NCBI RefSeq assembly: GCF_003989795.1
Contig: NZ_RZHG01000022.1
Location: 62,001 to 126,000 of the forward strand
DNA: 64,000 nucleotides
Reading direction: 5' to 3'
Source of the DNA: Vreelandella andesensis
GTDB lineage: Bacteria; Pseudomonadota; Gammaproteobacteria; Pseudomonadales; Halomonadaceae
Shown: one piece after another, positions 18,508 to 26,420 of the stretch
Layout of the letters: every line of letters begins with the position of its first letter
Numbering within the stretch: the stretch's first letter is position 1
Made by a program: the position numbers and the translations under genes
Notes under the pieces: generated by a model
Database searches by the model: none
Told to the model about the DNA's origin: nothing
The model's input: the letters and a program-made list of their open reading frames with translations, nothing else

Positions 18508-19239
18508 ATGGGTAGGGCGTTTCAAAACCGTAAGGAATCCATGGCCAAAACGGCCGCTGCGAAAACCAAGGTTTACAGCAAGTATGGGCGTGAAATCTAC
18601 GTTTGCGCCAAAGCGGGCGGCACCGACCCGAACGGCAATCTTGCGCTACGCGGTTTGATGGAACGGGCTAAGAAGGACCAAGTGCCGTCTCACGTTATTG
18701 ACAAAGCCTTGGATAAAGCGAGCGGCGCAGGCGGCGAAGACTTTTCGCCAGCACGCTATGAAGGCTTTGGCCCGGGTAACGTCATGGTGATCGTCGATTG
18801 CTTAACCGATAACCCCAACCGCACCTTTGGCGATGTGCGTGGCTGCTTTACTAAAACCAAAAGCAAAATTGGCACCCCCGGTACCGTTAGTCACATGTTT
18901 GATCACTGCGCGATTTTCTCGTTTGCGGGTAGCGATGAAGAAGCCGTGTTGGAAGCACTCATGGAAGCCGATGTTGACGTTACTGACATTGAACAGGAGG
19001 AGGAGCGCATTACGGTCTTTGCTCCGCACACCGATTACGCAAAAGCCAAACAAGCGCTGATCGATACTTTCGGTGAGATCGATTTCGACGTTGATGAAAT
19101 ACAGTTCTTACCTCAAACCCCTACCCCCATCGAAGGCGACGATGTGGTGATGTTTGAGAAACTGCTGGGCATGCTTGAAGAGCTCGACGATGTTCAAAAT
19201 GTTTTCCACAGTGCCGAGCTACCAGAAGAAACGTCTTAA
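18508..19239 (+). CDS. YebC/PmpR family protein (YeeN-type)
   Basis: YebC/PmpR proteins are DNA-binding regulators in some bacteria, and recent work on the family links them to relief of ribosome stalling. The family start [12 protein letters not shown] and the N-terminal block [15 protein letters not shown] are present, with the central [23 protein letters not shown] and [20 protein letters not shown]. The length of 243 is standard. The basic-lysine N terminus resembles the YeeN subgroup. AAAGGA lies seven bases before the ATG. It is single-gene, convergent with mscS. Confidence 0.92.
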   Translation: MGRAFQNRKESMAKTAAAKTKVYSKYGREIYVCAKAGGTDPNGNLALRGLMERAKKDQVPSHVIDKALDKASGAGGEDFSPARYEGFGPGNVMVIVDCLTDNPNRTFGDVRGCFTKTKSKIGTPGTVSHMFDHCAIFSFAGSDEEAVLEALMEADVDVTDIEQEEERITVFAPHTDYAKAKQALIDTFGEIDFDVDEIQFLPQTPTPIEGDDVVMFEKLLGMLEELDDVQNVFHSAELPEETS

Positions 19240-19272
19240 ACCGTCATTCGGTTAGCGCATACGCCTTGTGGT

Positions 19273-19292
19273 CGTCGGCATCTCTGCCGACG
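19273..19292. terminator. Hairpin between convergent yebC and mscS
   Basis: CGTCGGCA-TCTC-TGCCGACG is a perfect 8-bp stem with a tetraloop between two convergent stops. T-tracts are weak on both sides, so it may act as a bidirectional but inefficient terminator. Confidence 0.55.
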
Positions 19293-19303
19293 GCCTTATA
19301 GGG

Positions 19304-20134
19304 TCACTGATGGGCAGCCTCGCGTGAATCCAAGGCTGCATCAGGCGGTAGCAACGCGGGGGTAACGCCCGCTGCACTTAGCACCTGTTTACCGCGCACG
19401 GTCAAATCAGTGATAAACAAAAACTGCTGCCGTGGATCTACCGGAAAAGCGCGAATACGGTAATGCGTGCCCCAGGGTTTCTCCTCTGCCACGACAATAA
19501 TCGGCTTATCAAACTTAAGGTAAGCACTCGTTAACGCGACGTCTCGAAGCGCTGTGCGCACCCAGCCAGCCTCGTGCTCAGGATGAAGGTAAAAACTTGC
19601 CACGCACTGAAGGCTAGTGCCGCCATTGTTAGCGTTATAAATGGCTGAATCCCAGAGTTTAAGATGCGGTACCGCTACCAAATCATCATCGGGGGTTAAG
19701 ATTTCTACGGTGCGCATCCCAACGTGCTTAACTTCACCGTAAGTATCCTCAATTTTAACCCAATCTCCAGGCCGATAGGGCAGCTCAACAGCGGATACTA
19801 CCCCTGCAATCAGGCTGCTGACGTAATCTTTTAGGGCAAAGCCTATCGCTAGGCCAAGGGCACCTAGCAGCGTCACCATATTACGCAGTGAAGGCTCAAT
19901 AACGATAGGTACAGCAATCGCCAGCGCGGTAATTAAAATCAGTAACCGTGTTAAGGGCACCAGCGCAAACACTCTAAAACGCACTTGACCATGTAAGCGA
20001 TTAGCCAACCAGCTCAATCCTCGCTGGCTAGCAATAATCAACAGCACCGTACTGGCTAGAATGACCCCTAATATCACCAGTGTTTGACTATCAAACTCAT
20101 TAAACAGCCTGGCATACTGCTTTTGATCGTCCAT
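19304..20134 (-). CDS. MscS-family mechanosensitive ion channel
   Basis: This is a small-conductance mechanosensitive channel that releases solutes on hypo-osmotic shock. It has 276 residues with three N-terminal membrane segments (about 15-35, 55-80 and 85-118). The pore-lining TM3 is NMVTLLGALGLAIGFALKDYVSSLIAGV. A beta domain follows (YRPGDWVKIEDTYGEVKHVGMRTVEILTPDDDLVAVPH), then a C-terminal alpha/beta domain. It lies 9 bp downstream of the unknown 415-residue gene, so the two are co-transcribed. Osmotic release channels suit a moderate halophile. Confidence 0.93.
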   Translation of the reverse strand: MDDQKQYARLFNEFDSQTLVILGVILASTVLLIIASQRGLSWLANRLHGQVRFRVFALVPLTRLLILITALAIAVPIVIEPSLRNMVTLLGALGLAIGFALKDYVSSLIAGVVSAVELPYRPGDWVKIEDTYGEVKHVGMRTVEILTPDDDLVAVPHLKLWDSAIYNANNGGTSLQCVASFYLHPEHEAGWVRTALRDVALTSAYLKFDKPIIVVAEEKPWGTHYRIRAFPVDPRQQFLFITDLTVRGKQVLSAAGVTPALLPPDAALDSREAAHQ

Positions 20135-20142
20135 ATAATCTC

Positions 20143-21390
20143 CTAAAGCGGGTCAACCAGGTAGCGTCGCGATTCCAGCAGTTGCCGCACGCCCGAGTAG
20201 CTTAATGGGTCGACTTGCCAGCGCCCTTGGTGGCAATTAAGAATTCCCTGACGAGCGAGTGCTAACCGTGCGTTTAGCGCTTCATGATTTGAAAATGGCA
20301 GTACATACTGTAACGCTTGATCCTCTAGCCCCCCATGAATTAGCAGCGCATGCAGTAACAGCGTTGGCACATCCCCCGTATCTAAAGCCAGTTCTGCTTC
20401 TGCCAAGGCGTCTAGTAGCCATAGCTCTTTTGATTTTCCTTGAGATTTTCCTTGAGATTTTCCTTGAGATTTTCCTTGAGATTTTCCTTGAGACTTCTCT
20501 TGAGACCGCTGGCGCGGACGGCCTTTATCGCCATTGTCAGCCGGCTCACGCAGCCGCTCTCGCCAGTAGTGCCACGCAATACCTAAATGCCCTCGGCAGT
20601 GAGCTGCTAGACGCTGCAGCTCTTTATAAGAGCGCTCACTATCAGCAGTGTCGTTACTAGCGTCAGCAAGAATTGACTGCCCCGTTCGAGAACTGTACAC
20701 CGTAGGATAGACGCTACTATCCGCCAACTGAGCAAAATAGTACGCAAGCTGTTCTCCCTCTAGCGCCTGTAAGGTAACGACCGGGACACCCTCTAGGCCC
20801 ACCGCATGCTGAAGATAAGCATACGTCCAGCTATCACAACCAATCACACCCTGTCCTAGCCGGCCACTTAAGGCTCGCTCCAACAATTCGCGTACGCCTT
20901 GCAAACCTTGCGTGTGACGTAAAAAATGCCTTTCCAAGGTAGGGATTGCCCATTGACGCTGATGGCTACAGTGTTCTACCCATTCTAGGCAACCCTCCGT
21001 AAGCTCTTTAAGCGTTGGTGGCGGTATGCAATTAACGCCTTGCTGCTGCGCCCAGCGACTAACCACTGCCCCATGGCCACCATGAGGTGGAGAGATAAAC
21101 AGCACGAGCGGTGCATCCGTATTGTCTTCCGTTACTTTACCAAAGGCATGAGACGCTGGCGCCCAATCAATGGGAGGTACCCAATGTGAAAGCGCGACTT
21201 CGGGCAGTTTACGCAACTCGCTTTCTTGCTTTGCTTGTCGTTCAGAGGCCTCTTTACCGACGATCCATGTAGTCGCCGTCCGCCAACTACGCCGCCACTG
21301 GCTAGCTTGGGTTTGCTCTGGTGTTTTAAATAACTCAAGTGCCACGACTTCCCATGGCGAAAAGGCAGACTTCGTTGAGCGCTGCGCCAT
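20143..21390 (-). CDS. Unrecognised protein with KSQG repeat linker, in operon with mscS
   Basis: The protein has 415 residues, is cytosolic (no signal or membrane segment), and I recognise no family. Three parts are seen. The first is an N-terminal alpha/beta domain (about 1-285), where PLVLFISPPHGGHGAVVSRW looks like a strand-loop-helix of a nucleotide- or effector-binding fold without a standard Walker A, and GVIGCDSWTYAYLQHAV follows. The second is a very basic linker (about 286-320) with five exact copies of K-S-Q-G. The third is a C-terminal helical region (about 320-415) ending in a winged-helix-like LARQGILNCHQGRWQVDPL. Its stop is 9 bp before mscS, which hints at a role linked to the channel. 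The function is not known. Confidence 0.72.
   Translation of the reverse strand: MAQRSTKSAFSPWEVVALELFKTPEQTQASQWRRSWRTATTWIVGKEASERQAKQESELRKLPEVALSHWVPPIDWAPASHAFGKVTEDNTDAPLVLFISPPHGGHGAVVSRWAQQQGVNCIPPPTLKELTEGCLEWVEHCSHQRQWAIPTLERHFLRHTQGLQGVRELLERALSGRLGQGVIGCDSWTYAYLQHAVGLEGVPVVTLQALEGEQLAYYFAQLADSSVYPTVYSSRTGQSILADASNDTADSERSYKELQRLAAHCRGHLGIAWHYWRERLREPADNGDKGRPRQRSQEKSQGKSQGKSQGKSQGKSQGKSKELWLLDALAEAELALDTGDVPTLLLHALLIHGGLEDQALQYVLPFSNHEALNARLALARQGILNCHQGRWQVDPLSYSGVRQLLESRRYLVDPL
20432..20503 (-). repeat. 12-bp in-frame tandem repeat (KSQG), five perfect plus one degenerate copy
   Basis: The unit GATTTTCCTTGA (plus strand) occurs five times without change at 20432-20491, then once in degenerate form (GACTTCTCTTGA). 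It codes for K-S-Q-G inside the unknown protein. The unit is a multiple of three, so copy-number changes would lengthen or shorten the linker without a frameshift. Confidence 0.95.
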
Positions 21391-21529
21391 ATGCTGCCTC
21401 GAACATAAATAAGTGGATTAAGGTTAGCATGCCTCATATTGTCAGTGAGGAGTTAGCCGAACTTATCGTCTAAAATAAAGTCGTTATACATTGGCTAACT
21501 AACATGAGAGCAAAGCGCAGGAGGCGATA

Positions 21530-21802
21530 ATGAGTGTAGTTAACGTTACAATGGCAGAACTGCATGAGAAGCTTGCAAAGTGCATTGCAGGCGAGCGGGT
21601 GCTTATCGACCACGAGGGAAATCGATTCAGCGGACGGATCCAACACGTGGGCTTAACGGGGTTAAAAGTTATCCCTGAAGCACAGATTAAAAACAGCACG
21701 GGAGACTCAGGCGATATCGATGGGGTGGCAGTTACCTATGACGACATTTGGGAACTTGAAGTAAAAGGCGTTGTGTACAGCCGTCAAATCGACGACGCTT
21801 GA
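21530..21802 (+). CDS. Small cytosolic protein, unrecognised
   Basis: The protein has 90 residues, acidic, with no membrane segment. A short N-terminal helix (MAELHEKLAKCIAGERV) is followed by strands (VLIDHEGNRFSGRIQHVGLTGLKVI), which suggests a small beta-barrel (SH3/Sm-like) fold. That is inference only. A clean AGGAGG sits five bases before the ATG, and the sequence ends 4 bp from the convergent Nudix gene. I know of no family; it is likely a genus-level conserved small gene. Confidence 0.7.
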   Translation: MSVVNVTMAELHEKLAKCIAGERVLIDHEGNRFSGRIQHVGLTGLKVIPEAQIKNSTGDSGDIDGVAVTYDDIWELEVKGVVYSRQIDDA

Positions 21803-21806
21803 TAAA

Positions 21807-22340
21807 TCAACCAGCCAAAGCAAAAGCAACACGTTCTAACACCAGCGTCTCGCGGTGGATAGACAACCCCATGCTGGCAGGCTGGCGCGACATAACATCA
21901 CGGTTGTGCTTAATCGCATCCTCTAGCGACACCCATTTTGCTGACATTCCGTTAGCGGCCTCATAATCTTCCAGTTTTGCTTCTCCCAACGTGCTGCCGA
22001 TTTGGCAGGTAAACCAGTGTGATGTTTGAAACATGACATCCCACTGCTTTTTCCAGGTCGGCGTGTACTCGGTAACATAACCGAAGTGAGCCGTGACACT
22101 AATGTGTTGCGCCCCCGTTTCTTCGTAAAGCTCACGGTGTAAACCGACTTCAGGGCTTTCTCCTGGGTCTATACCGCCACCGGGGAAACTGAAGTCGTCG
22201 TAGCGCTCGGTATATAGCAATAGAATGCTGTCATCACGAGTGACAATGGCGCGCGCGGCCTCGCGTTCGAGAACCCGCATACCGTCAAGAGGTAATGGTG
22301 ATGGCAACGTACTATGAACAAGATGAGCAATGTGCTGCAT
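21807..22340 (-). CDS. Nudix hydrolase
   Basis: This enzyme hydrolyses a nucleoside diphosphate linked to another group; the substrate is unknown. The Nudix box G-x5-E-x7-RE-U-x-EE-x-G is complete: GGGIDPGESPEVGLHRELYEETGA at about residues 54-77 carries every conserved residue. At 177 residues it is a single-domain member with a short N-terminal extension (LEREAARAIVTRDDSILLLYTERYDDFSFP). It stands downstream of the MDR reductase gene but is separated from it by a strong terminator. Confidence 0.9.
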   Translation of the reverse strand: MQHIAHLVHSTLPSPLPLDGMRVLEREAARAIVTRDDSILLLYTERYDDFSFPGGGIDPGESPEVGLHRELYEETGAQHISVTAHFGYVTEYTPTWKKQWDVMFQTSHWFTCQIGSTLGEAKLEDYEAANGMSAKWVSLEDAIKHNRDVMSRQPASMGLSIHRETLVLERVAFALAG

Positions 22341-22358
22341 GAGTACCCCTAATAAATA

Positions 22359-22389
22359 AAAGCGGCCATTTTACGCAAATGACCGCTTT
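22359..22389 (-). terminator. Rho-independent terminator of MDR reductase gene
   Basis: The arms pair over 13 bp with one mismatch and a 5-nt loop (AAAGCGG...CCGCTTT outer part). A TTTATTTATT run follows on the minus strand. It lies 46 bp after the reductase stop. Confidence 0.8.
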
Positions 22390-22434
22390 AATTCACCTAA
22401 TTTGCTGAAAGCAACATTACGTATTCAATCAGCG

Positions 22435-23442
22435 CTAGAAAGTCAGACAAATCTTGCCGAAGTGTTTGCCCGATTCCTGGTGACGAAAAGCATCAGCAAT
22501 GTCGTTCAGCGAAAACTCACGGTCAATAACGGGCTTTAGGTTAGTGGCTTCGATGGCACGAATCATCTCGATTTGATGACGGCGGCTACCCACAATAAGG
22601 CCTTGCAACTTGGCCTGTTTCGCCATCAGCTTGGCCGTTGGTATTTCGCCTTCTCGGCCAGTTAGAACGCCTATCAGCGATATATGCCCGCCAATTTTTA
22701 TCGCATCAATCGATTGCGGTAGCGTACCAGGGCCACCTACTTCAACCACATGATCCACGCCTTCGCCGTTGGTTAATGCCTTAACAGCCTTACCCCAGTC
22801 AGGCGTTTCCTTATAATTAATAGTGTGCTCAGCGCCGAGTTCGCGCAGGCGGGTCAGCTTGTCATTTGAAGACGACGTGGCGATTACCCGTGCGCCCATC
22901 ATCTTGGCAAACTGTAGCGCGAAAATGGAGACACCGCCGGTGCCCAACACCAGCACGGTATCTCCTGCTTTTAGTCCGCCATCTACCACAAGTGCCCGCC
23001 AAGCGGTTAAACCAGCGGTGGTCAACGTCGCAGACTCCGCATGGCTATACCCTTTAGGCTGATGGGTAAATGAGGTAGCGGGCGCAACGACTTGCTCGCG
23101 AGCATAGCCGTCGACACCATCCCCTGGCGTAGTGGTGAAGTCGCCTACTCTCGCTGGCCCTTCCAGCCAATTGGGGAAAAACGTCGACACAACCGCATCA
23201 CCCACGGCGAATTCGCTAACGCCTTCCCCAACCGCTTCAACCACGCCGGCACCATCCGACATGGGGATACGACCATCCACAGTGGGGATCATACCTACTA
23301 CCACAGCATAATCGTGGAAGTTAAGCGAACTAGCATGTAGACGTACTTTAATTTCACCGCTGCCAGGCTCACTTGGCGCTGTTAATTCAACCACGTCCAG
23401 TTTATCTAAACCGCCGGGCTCTCGAAGCTGAATAGCTTGCAT
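22435..23442 (-). CDS. Medium-chain NAD(P)-dependent alcohol dehydrogenase/quinone reductase-like
   Basis: This MDR-superfamily oxidoreductase has 335 residues. The N-terminal GroES-like domain has SSLNFHDYAVVVGMIPTV and MSDGAGVVEAVGEGV. The Rossmann domain has DTVLVLGTGGVSIFALQFAKMMGARVIATSSS and GVDHVVEVGGPGTLPQSI. The structural and catalytic zinc cysteines are not seen, so it is probably a zinc-free type acting on quinones or enals. The substrate is unknown. AGGAGG five bases before the ATG is a strong ribosome site. Confidence 0.88.
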   Translation of the reverse strand: MQAIQLREPGGLDKLDVVELTAPSEPGSGEIKVRLHASSLNFHDYAVVVGMIPTVDGRIPMSDGAGVVEAVGEGVSEFAVGDAVVSTFFPNWLEGPARVGDFTTTPGDGVDGYAREQVVAPATSFTHQPKGYSHAESATLTTAGLTAWRALVVDGGLKAGDTVLVLGTGGVSIFALQFAKMMGARVIATSSSNDKLTRLRELGAEHTINYKETPDWGKAVKALTNGEGVDHVVEVGGPGTLPQSIDAIKIGGHISLIGVLTGREGEIPTAKLMAKQAKLQGLIVGSRRHQIEMIRAIEATNLKPVIDREFSLNDIADAFRHQESGKHFGKICLTF

Positions 23443-23508
23443 CGCTACCTCCTGTTAGACGTATGTCGTTAAAAACGCCTGGTATAAAAAACCTAGTAAA
23501 CGACTGGT

Positions 23509-25407
23509 CTAATTAGAAGTGGGGGCATTATTATCGGGATCAAGGTCGTGCCCCAAAAAGCCCCCAGACTGGCGCTGCCACAAGCTTGCATAAATGCCAT
23601 TATGAGCCAGCAGTTGCTGATGCGTGCCACTTTCCACCATGCGACCTTCATCCACGACAATCAATCGATCGAGCATGGCAATGGTAGACAGCCGGTGGGC
23701 AATCGCAATCACCGTTTTTCCTTCCATCAGCGCATCGAGCTGCTCTTGAATGGCGGCTTCCACTTCAGAATCCAGTGCCGAGGTGGCTTCATCAAGCACC
23801 AGAATCGGGGCATTTTTAAGCAGCACGCGGGCGATAGCAATGCGCTGACGCTGACCACCGGAAAGTTTTACGCCACGCTCGCCTACGTGGGCATCTAAAC
23901 CGCGCCGCCCTTTGGGGTCGACCAGCTCGTTGATAAAGGTATCGGCGTGGGCGCGGCTGACCGCTTGCCACACATCGTCATCGCTGGCATGAGGGCTACC
24001 ATAACGGATATTGTCCCGCAGCGAACGGTGCAGCAGCGAGGTATCCTGGGTCACCATGCCAATCCGGTGGCGCAATGAGGTTTGGGTGACGTCGGCGATA
24101 TTCTGTCCGTCGATCAGAATTCGACCGCCCTGTAAGTCGTAAAACCGCAGTAGCAGGTTTGCCAGTGTCGACTTCCCCGCCCCGGAACGGCCAATCAGGC
24201 CAATTTTCTCACCGGGCTTAATCGTCAGGCTCAGCCCGTCGAAAACGTTTTTACTTTCCCCCTTGGCCTGGGCGTACTGAAAGCGCAGCGCATCAAACAC
24301 AATCTCACCATTGGGCACTGTAAGCGCCTTGGCATTGGGCGCATCTTTGATCGTTGGCTCCTGGGCGATGGTATTCATGCCATCCTGCACCGTGCCAATG
24401 TTTTCAAACAGGCCGGCCACTTCCCATAAAATCCAGTCCGACATGAAACGGATACGCATGACCAGGGCAATCGCTATCGCTAAAACGCCCAGGGAAATAG
24501 CGTCAAAATACCAGGCACTGATCGCCATGCCCGCCGTTCCCACCAACAGCAACGTATTGAGCAAGGTGAGACAGACACTCATGATGGTGACCAAGCGCAT
24601 TTGCCGATGCACGGTGCCCATAAACCCTTGCATGGCATCTTTGGCATAGCTCTGTTCGCGCTGGGTATCGGCGAACAGCTTGATGGTCTGGATGTTGCTG
24701 TAGCTATCAACCACGCGCCCCGTCATCTGGGCACGAGCATCGGCTTGAGCCATCGAAACATCGCGCAGGCGCGGAACAAAAAAGCGCATAATGCTTAAAT
24801 AGCCGACCAACCAAATCCCCAAAGGCAGCAACAGCCACGGGTCTGCACGCCCTAGCAAAATGGCTGCACCGGTGAAGTACACAATGGCGTAAACCATTAA
24901 GTCCATCACTTTGGTGACGGTTTCACGAATGGCCAGCGCCGTTTGCATGACTTTTTGCGACACCCGCCCCGCAAACTCATCCTGATAAAAGGCCAAGCTC
25001 TGGCTGAGCATATGACGGTGCGATAACCAGCGGCCAATCATCGGATAGTTCCCGAAGATACTTTGGTGGGTCACCAGTGATTGCACAAGCACCAGGAGTG
25101 GCAAGCCGATAATCACCACCAAACCAACACCCGAAAGCCAAAGACCGTGATTCGACCAGAAGTCCGCCCGTTCTACATAGCCCAACCAGTCAACTAAGTC
25201 GCCCATGTAGCTAAAAAACACCACCTCCGCCGCGGAAACTAAGGCAGTCACTACCGACATCAGCAAAAGCCACGGCCATACCGGCCGCGAAAAATGCCAG
25301 ATAAATGGCAGCAGGCCTTTCGGTGGCGTGACAACCTCTCCTTCAGGATAGGGATTCACCCGCGTTTCAAAGTAGCGGAACAGCGGTGCTAGCAGACGAG
25401 ACAACAT
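23509..25407 (-). CDS. ABC transporter, fused permease and ATPase (exporter half-transporter)
   Basis: This MsbA/MDR-like exporter is active as a dimer in the inner membrane. It has 632 residues. The type-I transmembrane domain (about 30-345) has six hydrophobic segments, and the nucleotide-binding domain (about 370-610) has Walker A GRSGAGKST, Q-loop MVTQDTSLLHRSLRDNIRYG, signature LSGGQRQR, Walker B PILVLDEATSALD and the switch histidine in AIAHRLSTI. Lipid or drug are the usual cargoes; this one cannot be named. AAGGA precedes the ATG. It is followed after 66 bp (upstream of the MDR gene) and preceded by the RIO kinase. Confidence 0.9.
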   Translation of the reverse strand: MLSRLLAPLFRYFETRVNPYPEGEVVTPPKGLLPFIWHFSRPVWPWLLLMSVVTALVSAAEVVFFSYMGDLVDWLGYVERADFWSNHGLWLSGVGLVVIIGLPLLVLVQSLVTHQSIFGNYPMIGRWLSHRHMLSQSLAFYQDEFAGRVSQKVMQTALAIRETVTKVMDLMVYAIVYFTGAAILLGRADPWLLLPLGIWLVGYLSIMRFFVPRLRDVSMAQADARAQMTGRVVDSYSNIQTIKLFADTQREQSYAKDAMQGFMGTVHRQMRLVTIMSVCLTLLNTLLLVGTAGMAISAWYFDAISLGVLAIAIALVMRIRFMSDWILWEVAGLFENIGTVQDGMNTIAQEPTIKDAPNAKALTVPNGEIVFDALRFQYAQAKGESKNVFDGLSLTIKPGEKIGLIGRSGAGKSTLANLLLRFYDLQGGRILIDGQNIADVTQTSLRHRIGMVTQDTSLLHRSLRDNIRYGSPHASDDDVWQAVSRAHADTFINELVDPKGRRGLDAHVGERGVKLSGGQRQRIAIARVLLKNAPILVLDEATSALDSEVEAAIQEQLDALMEGKTVIAIAHRLSTIAMLDRLIVVDEGRMVESGTHQQLLAHNGIYASLWQRQSGGFLGHDLDPDNNAPTSN

Positions 25408-25508
25408 GGAAGGTCCTTACATGAGGAAGGCCATCACACCTGCCACCGTTTTAATAACGCTAGCAGGTATGCTTCGCCTAAACGCAGTGATGATGGATAC
25501 GAGACGAT

Positions 25509-26387
25509 TTAATACGGCTGGGGAATCTCACCATCGTCATCATCATCGCCGCGCATGCGCGCCTGACGGTCAGCCTCTTCCTCTTTGGCATCGTCGATCA
25601 CTTCCATCAGTTCACCGACGTTGGCAATATGGCTATCAAGTTCAAAATGACCCGTCAGCTTGCTATCGGGGTGTAACTTACCTGCTTCGTACAAGGCCCA
25701 CATTTCTTTACCGTAATGGGTCGTCAGAAGCTCTGGCGCGAAACGACCAAAGTAGGCACGCATATTATCGACGTCGCGTTCTAGCATCGCCTCTGCACTG
25801 TTATTCCCTGCCGCATCCACCGCCTGGGGCAAATCGATAATCACCGGCCCTTCAGCATCAACCAACACATTGAATTCCGATAAGTCGCCGTGGATCAGGC
25901 CTGCGCACAGCATACGTACCACGTCCTGAATGACCTTGGCGTGATAGCGCAGCGCTTGCTCCTGGGTTAGGGTCACTTCATCCAGACGCGGTGCGACATT
26001 CCCTTCAGCATCGCTGATCATTTCCATCAGCAGCACGCCATCAACGAAACCATGGGGCTCAGGCACACGTACATCAGCGGCAGCAAGACGATAGAGCGCA
26101 TCGACTTCGGCATTCAGCCATGCCTGTTCCTGTTCTTTCTGACCGTAGCGGGTCTTTTTCGCCATAGCGCGCGAACGGCGACTGTTGCGTTCCTTTCGCC
26201 CCTCCTGGTATTGCACCGCCTGTTTGAAGCTACGCTGTTTAGCCTCTTTAAAGACTTTAGCGCAACGCACGTCTTCACCGCAGCGCACAACATACACCTG
26301 CGCCTCTTTACCACTCATTAACTGCACCAGCACTTCATCAATCATTCCATCATCGACCAAGGGCTGTAATCGCTTAGGGATTTTCAT
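25509..26387 (-). CDS. RIO1-type serine protein kinase
   Basis: This RIO-family atypical kinase has 292 residues. The ATP-loop region is LMSGKEAQVYVVRCGEDVRCAKVFKEA, with the invariant Lys in CAKVFK. The catalytic loop is LIHGDLSEFNVLV with Asp168, and the metal Asp is in PVIIDLPQAVD. The hinge MEMISDAEGNVAPRL is also typical. The tail is acidic (KEEEADRQARMRGDDDDDGEIPQPY). In bacteria these are found mainly in gammaproteobacteria and a few others; the targets are largely unknown. The GAGGAG before the start is 15 bases away, rather distant. Confidence 0.9.
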   Translation of the reverse strand: MKIPKRLQPLVDDGMIDEVLVQLMSGKEAQVYVVRCGEDVRCAKVFKEAKQRSFKQAVQYQEGRKERNSRRSRAMAKKTRYGQKEQEQAWLNAEVDALYRLAAADVRVPEPHGFVDGVLLMEMISDAEGNVAPRLDEVTLTQEQALRYHAKVIQDVVRMLCAGLIHGDLSEFNVLVDAEGPVIIDLPQAVDAAGNNSAEAMLERDVDNMRAYFGRFAPELLTTHYGKEMWALYEAGKLHPDSKLTGHFELDSHIANVGELMEVIDDAKEEEADRQARMRGDDDDDGEIPQPY

Positions 26388-26420
26388 GGTTAGCTGCGTC
26401 GGCTCCTCTTTATTACGAGA

